From NCBI GenBank assembly GCA_003557765.1, contig PWNO01000144.1:1-17102 (forward strand): a stretch of 17,102 nt of DNA, given 5' to 3'. The translations under genes were made by a program, and so were the position numbers. Source of the stretch: Bacteroidales bacterium (GTDB lineage: Bacteria > Bacteroidota > Bacteroidia > Bacteroidales > UBA7960). The notes beneath the pieces were generated by a model, which was not told the origin of the DNA, did not search any database, and saw nothing but the letters and a program-made list of their open reading frames with translations. This document shows, piece after piece, positions 1-7,394 of this stretch (position 1 is the stretch's first letter; each line of letters opens with the position of its first letter).

Positions 1-141
1 AGCAATCCTGACGTAGCCATGAAATATGGCATCCGCAACATTCCCACCATATTGTTTTTCAAGGACGGACAGGTAGTAGACAAACAGGTGGGCGCTGTGC
101 CAAAAAATGTGCTGGCCGGAAAGATTGATAGCCTGCTGTAG
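1..141 (+). CDS. trxA: Thioredoxin, C-terminal fragment (runs off the left edge)
   Basis: The first 46 codons and a TAG stop form the C-terminal half of a thioredoxin fold. The sequence reads YGIRNIPTILFFKDG, which carries the conserved cis-proline segment (IPT) and the following beta strand with the K-D/N-G turn, then the final helix ending in DSLL. Thioredoxins reduce disulfides in cytoplasmic proteins through a CGPC motif; that motif lies upstream of the window and cannot be checked. No signal peptide can be judged either. The gene is followed after 84 bases by the DUF58 gene on the same strand, so the two may be co-transcribed. The family is clear from the cis-Pro region; the exact paralog (housekeeping TrxA or a specialised thioredoxin) is an inference. 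Confidence 0.85.
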   Translation, partial: SNPDVAMKYGIRNIPTILFFKDGQVVDKQVGAVPKNVLAGKIDSLL

Positions 142-225
142 TCACCGTTTCTTGTCTTTTTTAATCAAGATTGAAAACCTGAAGGCTTTGGCAATGCTGC
201 AGAGGCCTCAAAAATCTATATTCTT

Positions 226-1158
226 TTGATAAAGAAAATTGATCCGGAAGTACCAGGTCGTTTTGGAAGTCTGGAACTACTGGCGCGTCAGGTAGTGGAA
301 GGATTTATCACGGGGTTGCATAAAAGCCCGTTTCATGGTTTTTCTGTGGAGTTTGCCGAACACAGGATTTATAACCCTGGTGAAAGCACCCGGCACATCG
401 ACTGGAAACTCTACGCGCGAACTGAAAAGCTGTTTGTAAAGCGTTTCGAGGAGGAAACCAACTTGCGCTGTCATATTGTGATCGACAATTCTTCATCGAT
501 GCTTTTTGGCGGCAAGCGAACTTCCGGACGAAGTGAGACAAAGCTGGACTTTGCTATAGAATCCAGCGCTGCTCTGATGTATCTGCTCAGGAAACAACGC
601 GATGCGGTCGGACTCAGCATCGTATCCGACAAGATGGAACTGCACACCCAGGCCCGGTCCAGTAGCGTACACCATAAAATGCTATATGGTTACCTGAATA
701 ATCTTTACCAGGAGTCATTAGAAAAGGAGCAAAAGCGCACCAACACGGCAGACATGCTGCACCTGCTGGCAGAAAAAATCCATAAGCGATCCCTGGTAAT
801 CATTTTCTCTGACATGATGGACAATGAAGCCAACCCGGATAACATATTCTCTGCCTTACAGCATCTTAAACACAACAAGCATGAGGTCATTCTCTTCCAT
901 GTGTATGAAGGTCAGCAAGAGCTGGGCTTCGATTTTCAGAGCCGGCCGTATCGTTTTGTCGACATGGAAACAGGAGAGACTGTCCGGCTTAACCCTGGCG
1001 ACCTTAGTGGAGATTATGTAGAGCGGATGTCTGAATACTTCAACAACTTGCGTCTGAAGTGCATGCAATACAAGATAGATTTTGTCCCCTCTGATATTAA
1101 TAAAGGCTACGAGGACATCCTGATGTCCATGCTTGTTAAACGGTCAAAATTGTATTAA
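226..1158 (+). CDS. DUF58 domain protein with von Willebrand A-like fold
   Basis: The 310-residue product matches the DUF58 family. The signature block FAEHRIYNPGESTRHIDW covers residues 43-60 and is followed by VKRFEEETNLRCHIVID. A vWA-type metal site (DxSxS) is visible as D87-N-S89-S-S91, and a later strand ends in FSD (194-196). There is no signal peptide or membrane segment, so the protein is probably cytoplasmic. DUF58 proteins usually partner a MoxR AAA+ ATPase in a chaperone-like metal-insertion or complex-remodelling system; no MoxR gene is in the window, and the upstream neighbour is a thioredoxin. The start is TTG at 226. No in-frame ATG exists between the upstream stop (172-174) and the conserved region, so a non-ATG start is needed. 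No Shine-Dalgarno sequence is visible. Cellular role unknown. Confidence 0.85.
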   Translation: MIKKIDPEVPGRFGSLELLARQVVEGFITGLHKSPFHGFSVEFAEHRIYNPGESTRHIDWKLYARTEKLFVKRFEEETNLRCHIVIDNSSSMLFGGKRTSGRSETKLDFAIESSAALMYLLRKQRDAVGLSIVSDKMELHTQARSSSVHHKMLYGYLNNLYQESLEKEQKRTNTADMLHLLAEKIHKRSLVIIFSDMMDNEANPDNIFSALQHLKHNKHEVILFHVYEGQQELGFDFQSRPYRFVDMETGETVRLNPGDLSGDYVERMSEYFNNLRLKCMQYKIDFVPSDINKGYEDILMSMLVKRSKLY

Positions 1159-1247
1159 AGACTTGTTGAGTGCAGTGCCAGTGCCATGGTTTTCTGAGAT
1201 GGGTCCTTGTAATGAATTCTGCCACCAAAAAATAACTTAGGCCGGGA

Positions 1248-1275
1248 CGCACGTTCATCTTTTCCGCACGTTCAT
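1248..1275. repeat. Two 11-bp direct repeats between convergent genes
   Basis: CGCACGTTCAT occurs at 1248-1258 and again exactly at 1265-1275, a 17-base period. It lies in the 158-base space between the stop of the DUF58 gene and the stop of the PLP-enzyme gene. No convincing terminator hairpin was seen in this interval. Confidence 0.5.
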
Positions 1276-1316
1276 TTGTTTCATTGCAGGCTGCGTTCAA
1301 ATGATCCGGTGCATGA

Positions 1317-2564
1317 CTACAGCACCTCCACGATCTTTCCGGTAGCGTATGCGCCCTTATCCAGTTTGCTTTTCACCTGTGAGAATGCGTCCAGCGTATA
1401 TTCAACATCTTCGATGGTATGCACCGCGGTGGGAATCAACCGCAGGATGATCATCCCTTTGGGGATTACAGGGTAGGCTACGACAGAGCAGAAAATATTA
1501 AAGTTTTCCCTGAGGTCGTGTGTCAGGTTGGTGCCTTCCGGGGTATCTCCGCTAAGCACAACAGGGGTAACGGGTGATTGTGTATTTCCAATATTGAAGC
1601 CCCGTTTTTTGAGTCCTTCCTGTAAGGCATTGGCGATGGTCCATAGTTTTTCCCTGAGTTCAGGTTTGTTTCGGATCATCTCCAGGCGCTTTAACCCGCC
1701 AATGACCAAGGGCATCGGCAAAGACTTGGCATAGATCTGGCTGCGCATGTTGTACATCATGTAGGTGATGATGTCTTTGGGACCGGCCACAAAGGCACCA
1801 ATGGAAGCGAAAGCCTTGGCAAAGGTTCCGAAGAAAACGTCAATGCCATCCTGCACGCCGAAGTGTTCGCCAGTACCGGCACCTGTCTTACCCATGATGC
1901 CCACACCGTGTGCATCATCCACAAGAAGCCTGAAATCAAAATCCTTCTTCATGGCCACAATCTCATCGAGTTTGCCGAGGTCGCCCGACATGCCAAACAC
2001 GCCTTCCGTAATCACAAGCACACCTCCGCAAGTTTTTTCAGCCAGTTTTGTGGCCCTTTCCAGCTGTTTGCGCAGACTTTTCATGTCATTGTGTGGAAAA
2101 ACAAAACGCTTACCCAGATGCATGCGCAAACCATCAATAATGCAGGCATGGGATTCGGAATCATATACCACCACATCCTGGCGATCTAACAACGAATCAA
2201 TCACTGAAACCATGCCCTGGTAGCCATAATTGAGCAGATAGGCAGACTCTTTGCCGACAAAATCAGCAAGCTCTTGCTCAAGCCGTTCATGTTGATCCGT
2301 CTGCCCTGACATCATGCGGGCACCCATTGGCAAGGCCATCCCATAATCTTTGGCAGCTTGGGCATCCACTTTACGGATTTCAGCGTCATTGGCCAGGCCG
2401 AGATAGTTATTCAAACTCCAGATAAGCTTTTCCTTGCCCTGGAACTTCATGCGATTGGAAATCTCGCCTTCCAGCTTGGGAAAAGTGAAATATCCGTGGA
2501 CCTGATCGGCATATTGGCCTAATGGTCCCATTTTGCTCGTTGCCTTTGTAAAAATATCCATCAT
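1317..2564 (-). CDS. spt: Alpha-oxoamine synthase family PLP enzyme, probable serine palmitoyltransferase
   Basis: The 415-residue protein belongs to the alpha-oxoamine synthase group (BioF, KBL, HemA, SPT), which condenses an amino acid with an acyl-CoA. The PLP-lysine is K250 in TFAKAFAS, the aspartate/histidine pair is D216/H219 in VDDAHG, and H139 in SHACIIDG stacks on the cofactor. The segment FPKLEGEISNRMKFQGK and the C-terminal IFCSVVAYPVIPKGMIILRL match, from memory, the Bacteroidota version annotated as serine palmitoyltransferase, which makes 3-ketosphinganine from serine and palmitoyl-CoA as the first step of sphingolipid synthesis. The enzyme is cytoplasmic. Two consecutive Met codons begin the frame; the first is used here. 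The gene stands alone with its own candidate promoter and converges on the DUF58 gene. It ends in TAG. The alternative is 2-amino-3-ketobutyrate CoA ligase (kbl), less likely because there is no tdh neighbour. Confidence 0.85.
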   Translation of the reverse strand: MMDIFTKATSKMGPLGQYADQVHGYFTFPKLEGEISNRMKFQGKEKLIWSLNNYLGLANDAEIRKVDAQAAKDYGMALPMGARMMSGQTDQHERLEQELADFVGKESAYLLNYGYQGMVSVIDSLLDRQDVVVYDSESHACIIDGLRMHLGKRFVFPHNDMKSLRKQLERATKLAEKTCGGVLVITEGVFGMSGDLGKLDEIVAMKKDFDFRLLVDDAHGVGIMGKTGAGTGEHFGVQDGIDVFFGTFAKAFASIGAFVAGPKDIITYMMYNMRSQIYAKSLPMPLVIGGLKRLEMIRNKPELREKLWTIANALQEGLKKRGFNIGNTQSPVTPVVLSGDTPEGTNLTHDLRENFNIFCSVVAYPVIPKGMIILRLIPTAVHTIEDVEYTLDAFSQVKSKLDKGAYATGKIVEVL

Positions 2565-2620
2565 AAGCTATACATCATTGTGGTGATCAATAAAAGCTTT
2601 GGTGTGATTAATATCCGCAA

Positions 2621-2652
2621 CAAAAATAACAGATTATCCTTTGGAAAACAAC
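2621..2652 (-). promoter_or_regulatory. Candidate Bacteroidota-type promoter for the SPT gene
   Basis: On the minus strand, TATTTTTG (2621-2628) matches the Bacteroidota -7 consensus TAnnTTTG. After a 20-base spacer comes GTTG (2649-2652), three of four matches to the -33 TTTG. This predicts a leader of about 50 bases before the ATG at 2564. The spacing is as known for the phylum; no experimental support is available. Confidence 0.45.
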
Positions 2653-2750
2653 AACCATTGGATAGAAGGTAACTTCATTACATGAGGAGCTTAAGCTTTA
2701 TCATTATAAAACTCAAGGATTGCTCACTGATTATCCACTCCAGACCTTCC

Positions 2751-2778
2751 GTCAAGACACTGGCTGCCAGTGTCAGAC
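2751..2778 (-). terminator. Strong hairpin just after the M23 gene, possible transcript end
   Basis: GACACTGG and CCAGTGTC pair perfectly over 8 bp around a 3-base loop (2756-2774). Beyond a small bulge a further 3 bp pair (GTC at 2751-2753 with GAC at 2776-2778). The hairpin begins nine bases beyond the TGA of the M23 gene in the direction of transcription. There is no clear T-run after it, so it may protect the 3' end or act as a weak terminator rather than a classic intrinsic one. Confidence 0.5.
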
Positions 2779-2786
2779 TTAATAAC

Positions 2787-3485
2787 TCAATCCTGTCTGG
2801 TCAAATTCAGCTTTGTAAAGAACAGTCCGGGATCAGGGCAAAGCTCACGGTATTTAGTTTGTTCACTCATAAAGGCTACACCAGGAAAGTCACCCTTAAA
2901 TCCTTGCATGTCTGCGATGACCTGGAAATGTAAGTGGGGAGGCCAATCACCATTGACCGGGGCTTCCCCGATATGACAGAGCATGCTGCCCTTGCGCATC
3001 TGTTTCTTCTCGTGCAGGGTCTCCAGGGATTCCCTGGTAAGGTGCCCGTAAAGCGTATAGAATGTCTCTCCCTTCAGTTGATGTTCCATAATTATTGTTG
3101 GCCCATAATCACCAAACGTATCGTTATCCTGAAAACTATGCACTACACCATCCAGCGGGAGATATACAGGTGTGCCCGGTGATGTCCAGACATCGATGCC
3201 GAGATGGATGCTCCGTGCCTGCTCCGACTGTCCGGCAAACAATGGGCTGCGACGATATACTTCCCTGTCCTCAAGGTAGCCACCGTAGGCATACAGGAAA
3301 CCTTGCTTCTGCATCTCATTAAAAATGAGTGCACCCAGACTTCGGGTATTGGAATAATCCAGGTGCTTCATTTTTGGATTTCCAGCGGTAAGGTCCAGGA
3401 TCATGCTATTTTCATGCGTAAGGTCGGGCTGAAACAGGGCATGAAAGCCTTGGCTATGCTTTGCGAGTAATCTTTCTGTAATCAT
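2787..3485 (-). CDS. M23 (LytM-fold) metallopeptidase domain protein, no signal peptide
   Basis: The 232-residue protein has the full zinc site of M23 peptidases. H94 and D98 lie in HLGID, H148 in YGHL, and H184/H186 in PPHLHF; H94, D98 and H186 should bind zinc, with H148 and H184 catalytic. M23 enzymes usually cut peptide cross-links of peptidoglycan in the periplasm. No signal peptide or membrane helix is visible, so export is unclear. The block HSFQDNDTFGDYGPTII and the ending CPDPGLFF resemble, from memory, the M23 module in long phosphotransferase/M23/class III aminotransferase fusion proteins; here it stands alone. The ATG overlaps the uvrB stop by one base (TGATG), which suggests translational coupling and fixes the start. 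A hairpin follows the stop codon. Fold certain; substrate uncertain. Confidence 0.85.
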   Translation of the reverse strand: MITERLLAKHSQGFHALFQPDLTHENSMILDLTAGNPKMKHLDYSNTRSLGALIFNEMQKQGFLYAYGGYLEDREVYRRSPLFAGQSEQARSIHLGIDVWTSPGTPVYLPLDGVVHSFQDNDTFGDYGPTIIMEHQLKGETFYTLYGHLTRESLETLHEKKQMRKGSMLCHIGEAPVNGDWPPHLHFQVIADMQGFKGDFPGVAFMSEQTKYRELCPDPGLFFTKLNLTRQD

Positions 3486-5509
3486 CAGAGGTATTTTTCC
3501 TTGAATAATTTTTCCAGGGCATACATGTCATCCCTGTGGTTTGCGGCTTCCAGGAAGTCAAGTGCTTTGGCTGCCTTTTCCATCTGGCGCTTGCTTTGCT
3601 GAATGGCCTTCTGAAGCTGTTCCTTACTCATATATTGAACGATGGGGTCGGCAGCCACATCTAAGCTATCCTTTCCGGCATAGGCCCTGGTTTTGCCCCG
3701 GGCATCCACCACGGCGGTCTGGCCGTGAATGGCCTCCACCGATTTTTGAATCTGTGCCGGGGTGATTCCATGCTCCGCATTGTATTTGAGCTGCTTTTCA
3801 CGCTTCCGGTTTGTTTCATCAATGGCGGCTTGCATGGAGCGGGTAACGTGATCTGCATACATGATGACGCGGCTGTTGATGTTCCTTGCTGCCCGTCCTG
3901 CAGTCTGGATAAGCGATCGCTCGGACCGAAGAAATCCTTCATTGTCGGCATCCAGGATGGCGACCAGGGAGACTTCTGGCAGGTCAAGTCCTTCACGCAG
4001 AAGGTTCACGCCAATCAGGACATCGAAATTGCCAAGGCGCAGGTCGCGCAGGATCTCAACCCGCTCCAGGGTGTCCACATCAGAGTGGATAAACCGGCAT
4101 TTGACATTGGCATTGGTCAGGTATTTGGTCAGCTCTTCCGCCATCCTCTTGGTCAGTGTGGTGACAAGGGTGCGCTCGCCTTTGTCGCTGCGCTGGTTGA
4201 TCTCTTCAAGCAAGTCATCGATCTGATTCAGACTGGGACGCACGTCTATCGGCGGTTCAAGTAACCCAGTAGGCCTGATGACCTGTTCTACCACCACGCC
4301 TTCGCTTTTTTGCAACTCATAATCAGCCGGCGTTGCGCTCACAAAGATGACCTGGTTGATGAGTTGCTCGAATTCGTCAAACTTCAATGGCCTGTTGTCA
4401 AGAGCGGCAGGCAGTCGAAAACCATATTCCACGAGGTTTTTCTTTCGGGAAAAGTCGCCCCCATACATCGCATGAATCTGTGAAACCGTGACGTGGCTCT
4501 CGTCGATTACCGTCAGAAAATCATCCGGAAAGTAGTCAATCAAACAAAATGGCCTGGATCCGGGCTTCCTGCCATAAAAGTATCGCGAGTAGTTTTCAAT
4601 TCCAGAACAGTAGCCCAGCTCACGGATCATCTCCAAATCATAATTCACCCTGTCCTCGAGGCGTTCAGCTTCCTGAGGCCGGCCCGTTTCGCGCAAGAAA
4701 GCAGCTTGTTCCACCAGGTCATCCTGGATGTTCCGGATTGCTTCCTTCATCCTGTCCGGGGAGGTCACAAAGATATTGGCTGGGTATATGGTGAGGTGTT
4801 CCAAAGGTTCCGTGGTGCGACCGGTTTCCGGATCAAAAAACGCAAGGGATTCAATTTCATCACCCCAGAATACGATGCGTGCCGCTTTATCGGCATAGGC
4901 AGGAAACACATCCACCGTATCTCCCTGTACCCGGAAGTTGCCACGGGTAAACTCAGCAGTCGTTCTGCTGTAAAGGCTTCCCACCAAGCGATGTAGCAAA
5001 CGGTTGCGGCTCAGGACATCCCCTACGTTCAACAGGATGGTGTTTTTGTTGAAATCATCCGGGTTACCTATGCCGTATATGCAAGATACGGAACTTACTA
5101 CAACGACATCACGCCGACCAGACAACAAGGTGCTGGTTGTACTCAGCCTGAGCTTTTCGATCTCATCATTGATGGAAAGGTCTTTTTCGATGTAAGTATT
5201 GGTGGTGGGAATATAGGCCTCAGGTTGGTAATAGTCATAATAGGAAACAAAATACTCCACGGCATTGTCAGGAAAGAAATGTTTAAACTCACCATAAAGC
5301 TGGGCTGCCAGGGTTTTGTTATGGCTCAGGACAAGGGTTGGCTTTTGCACATGCTGAAGCACATTGGCAATGGTGAAAGTCTTTCCGGATCCGGTCACTC
5401 CCAGCAAAGTCTGAAAAGGTGCACCTTGCTTAATACCATCCGACAACTGGGTGATGGCTTCCGGCTGGTCTCCAGTGGGAGAAAAGTCCGATATGATCTT
5501 GAAATTCAT
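3485..5509 (-). CDS. uvrB: UvrB, excinuclease ABC subunit B
   Basis: UvrB is the damage-verifying helicase-like subunit of UvrABC nucleotide excision repair: it receives the lesion from UvrA and then recruits UvrC for incision. The 674 residues match the usual length (E. coli 673). Visible in order: Walker A GVTGSGKT (37-44), the beta-hairpin region YYDYYQPEAYIP (90-101), Walker B-like IDESHV (335-340), motif SATP (391-394), motif VI QTAGRAARN (535-543), and a C-terminal UVR motif (about 629-664) that contacts UvrC. The ATG at 5509 gives the standard N-terminus MNFKIISDFSPTGDQPEAI. The gene lies 29 bases after the rhomboid gene upstream and overlaps the M23 gene, so it is probably the next-to-last gene of the mutL run. 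No LexA-type box was recognised. Confidence 0.97.
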   Translation of the reverse strand: MNFKIISDFSPTGDQPEAITQLSDGIKQGAPFQTLLGVTGSGKTFTIANVLQHVQKPTLVLSHNKTLAAQLYGEFKHFFPDNAVEYFVSYYDYYQPEAYIPTTNTYIEKDLSINDEIEKLRLSTTSTLLSGRRDVVVVSSVSCIYGIGNPDDFNKNTILLNVGDVLSRNRLLHRLVGSLYSRTTAEFTRGNFRVQGDTVDVFPAYADKAARIVFWGDEIESLAFFDPETGRTTEPLEHLTIYPANIFVTSPDRMKEAIRNIQDDLVEQAAFLRETGRPQEAERLEDRVNYDLEMIRELGYCSGIENYSRYFYGRKPGSRPFCLIDYFPDDFLTVIDESHVTVSQIHAMYGGDFSRKKNLVEYGFRLPAALDNRPLKFDEFEQLINQVIFVSATPADYELQKSEGVVVEQVIRPTGLLEPPIDVRPSLNQIDDLLEEINQRSDKGERTLVTTLTKRMAEELTKYLTNANVKCRFIHSDVDTLERVEILRDLRLGNFDVLIGVNLLREGLDLPEVSLVAILDADNEGFLRSERSLIQTAGRAARNINSRVIMYADHVTRSMQAAIDETNRKREKQLKYNAEHGITPAQIQKSVEAIHGQTAVVDARGKTRAYAGKDSLDVAADPIVQYMSKEQLQKAIQQSKRQMEKAAKALDFLEAANHRDDMYALEKLFKEKYL

Positions 5510-5538
5510 TGCAGGCCAGGCTTAAGAATGGGAAACAC

Positions 5539-6432
5539 CTACTTGTCGCCCATCTTGAACAACAATTGCTTTTCTTCTTTGGTGAGACTGTCGTATCCGC
5601 TCCGTGAGATCTTGTCCAGGATCCTGTCCATTCTCTGCCGGTCTTCAGCCCGTTGCCTGTTGTATTCTTCATCGGTAACCGGCCTTTTGCTGGTATACTC
5701 AACCCGCATACGAGGCTTTTTCCGGAAAAGTCTGCCAATCTTCCCAAGGTAAAAGCCGATCACCAGGGCGGGATCCCTGCCGGCTTTCAGCAGACTGGCA
5801 TAGATTGCCCCCCAGGCCGCTCCCCCGAGATGTGCCAGGTGTCCACCGGGATTTCCCTTGTCAATACTGATTACGTCCAGCACCACAAAGAATATGGCAA
5901 TATATTTCAGGCGTATCCTTCCCAATAGCAAAAGCGGCAATTGGTAGTTTGGCATGTACACTGCGATGGCCACGAATATGGCCAAAACGGAAGCAGAGGC
6001 ACCAATTGCCACGGCATAGGCAACTACATCTTCAAAAACAGGGAAGATGTTGAACGAAGCGATATAGAATAAAGCGCCTGCAAGACCTCCGATGAGGTAT
6101 GTCGCTGTAAGTCTGTCTGATCCGATGAAATCGCTGAACAGTCGACCGCCTACATAGAGCACCACCATATTGAAAAGCACGTGGAAAAAGTCGAGATGAA
6201 GGAACATATAAGTTATCAGGGTCCAGGGACGGTGAATGACCACGTGGATATTGGATGATATCCCCAGCCAGTGGGTCAATGCATCACCAGCACCCTCTAT
6301 GTTCCAGAGGAAAAAGAATACCCGCACCAGGTTAATGAGAATGAATATAGCCACATTGATGCCAATCAGGCGAGCCAACACGGATCCACGAATAAAAAAA
6401 TTCTTTATTTCCTGAAATATAGAATGCTGCAT
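5539..6432 (-). CDS. Rhomboid family intramembrane serine protease 1
   Basis: Rhomboids cut transmembrane proteins inside the inner membrane. This 297-residue protein has about six membrane helices between residues 20 and 215. The catalytic serine is S146 in GASAS and the catalytic histidine is H201 in AHLGGAAWG. The HxxxN motif of helix 2 is H84-VLF-N88. After the core comes a charged cytoplasmic tail of about 80 residues (PRMRVEYTSKRPVTDEEYNRQ..., ending LTKEEKQLLFKM), as found on many Bacteroidota rhomboids. The substrate is unknown. It lies 32 bases after the second rhomboid and 29 bases before uvrB, all on one strand. The stop codon is TAG. The start ATG at 6432 is the first in frame and gives a short amphipathic N-terminus before helix 1. 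Confidence 0.93.
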   Translation of the reverse strand: MQHSIFQEIKNFFIRGSVLARLIGINVAIFILINLVRVFFFLWNIEGAGDALTHWLGISSNIHVVIHRPWTLITYMFLHLDFFHVLFNMVVLYVGGRLFSDFIGSDRLTATYLIGGLAGALFYIASFNIFPVFEDVVAYAVAIGASASVLAIFVAIAVYMPNYQLPLLLLGRIRLKYIAIFFVVLDVISIDKGNPGGHLAHLGGAAWGAIYASLLKAGRDPALVIGFYLGKIGRLFRKKPRMRVEYTSKRPVTDEEYNRQRAEDRQRMDRILDKISRSGYDSLTKEEKQLLFKMGDK

Positions 6433-6464
6433 GATTTATCTTATCTGAAACTTTGCGTCAGTTA

Positions 6465-7217
6465 TTAATAATAGATCTGCCGTTTTCGTCGCCAGTACCT
6501 AATGAGCAGATAGCCAAAGAGCATGCCACCAAGGTGAGCAAAGTGGGCAATGTTATCTCCTGGGCGGCTAAAAATTCCAAAATAAAGTTCCAGTGCGCCG
6601 TAGCCCATCACAAAATATTTGGCCTTAATGGGAATAGCAAAGAACAGGTAGATATAACTATTTGGGAAGAACATGCCAAAGGCCAGCAATATGCCAAATA
6701 CGGCACCTGAAGCCCCCACGGTAGGAATGATAAACTTACGTATGTACCCTGCCAGGGCAGCAGCAATGTCTGATCGAACAGTCTCTGGTGGGGATTCCAC
6801 GTACTGGCGAAGTTCCTGTGGTGAAAGACCAGCATTGAGCAGTTCATTGCGCAGGCTGAGCAACTCGATGTAATTCACCCCCAGGTGAAGGAAGGCCGCA
6901 CCAAAGCCGGTGATCATATAATAGATCAGGAAACGCCGGGAGCCCATAAGGTTCTCAATGGCGGTGCCAAACATCCATAACGCAAACATGTTGAAAAAAA
7001 TGTGGTTAAAGTTGGCATGCATGAACATATGGCTCACAAACTGAAAGGGCTGAAAGTTGGGAGAACCGGGCATGAAAAGACCCAGCTTCTGAAAAAGATC
7101 AATCCTGTACGCCGTTTCCAGAGAAATGGTGGCTAAAAAAAACAAGCCATTGATGATGAGAAGGTTTTTCACCACCACAGGCATGAAGTTGTATCCTCCG
7201 GCTCTGATTTGCATCAT
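6465..7217 (-). CDS. Rhomboid family intramembrane serine protease 2
   Basis: The 250-residue rhomboid core has the catalytic serine S170 in GASGAVFG and the catalytic histidine H228 in AHLGGMLFG. The HxxxN motif is H72-IFF-N76. Between helices 3 and 4 there is a hydrophilic insert (about residues 117-160, including SLRNELLNAGLSPQELRQYV) not present in the neighbouring paralog; it may be a lid or a substrate-binding part. It ends with a short basic tail (RYWRRKRQIYY) and lacks the long C-terminal extension of its neighbour. The frame opens with two Met codons (7217 and 7214); either could be the start. The gene follows mutL after 177 bases, and a -7-like box just beyond the mutL stop may give it its own promoter. 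Substrate unknown. Confidence 0.93.
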   Translation of the reverse strand: MMQIRAGGYNFMPVVVKNLLIINGLFFLATISLETAYRIDLFQKLGLFMPGSPNFQPFQFVSHMFMHANFNHIFFNMFALWMFGTAIENLMGSRRFLIYYMITGFGAAFLHLGVNYIELLSLRNELLNAGLSPQELRQYVESPPETVRSDIAAALAGYIRKFIIPTVGASGAVFGILLAFGMFFPNSYIYLFFAIPIKAKYFVMGYGALELYFGIFSRPGDNIAHFAHLGGMLFGYLLIRYWRRKRQIYY

Positions 7218-7375
7218 AGTTTCTTTGTGTTTAAAATTATCCGGTATTGCGCCCGGACAGGATATATGCGGCCATGCATCCGGTTAAATCATGATTTGCA
7301 ATGGCTCTTTATCTTTCCTTTTAACAGATGCTAATATTAAAAGGTTTATTTATGCTTTACTGCCTTACGAAAGGG

Positions 7376-7383
7376 CAAAAATA
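7376..7383 (-). promoter_or_regulatory. Candidate -7 box upstream of the rhomboid pair
   Basis: TATTTTTG on the minus strand matches TAnnTTTG and lies 12 bases beyond the mutL stop codon. No good -33 TTTG is found at 19-21 bases (the nearest is CTTT at a 17-base spacing). The predicted leader would be about 150 bases. It may be an internal promoter for rhomboids, uvrB and the M23 gene. Confidence 0.3.
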
Positions 7384-7394
7384 CGATTTCTGTG

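Noticed and set aside
3725..4264. 179-codon plus-strand open frame opposite uvrB
   Set aside because: Antisense to conserved UvrB helicase motifs, with low-complexity composition and no family resemblance.
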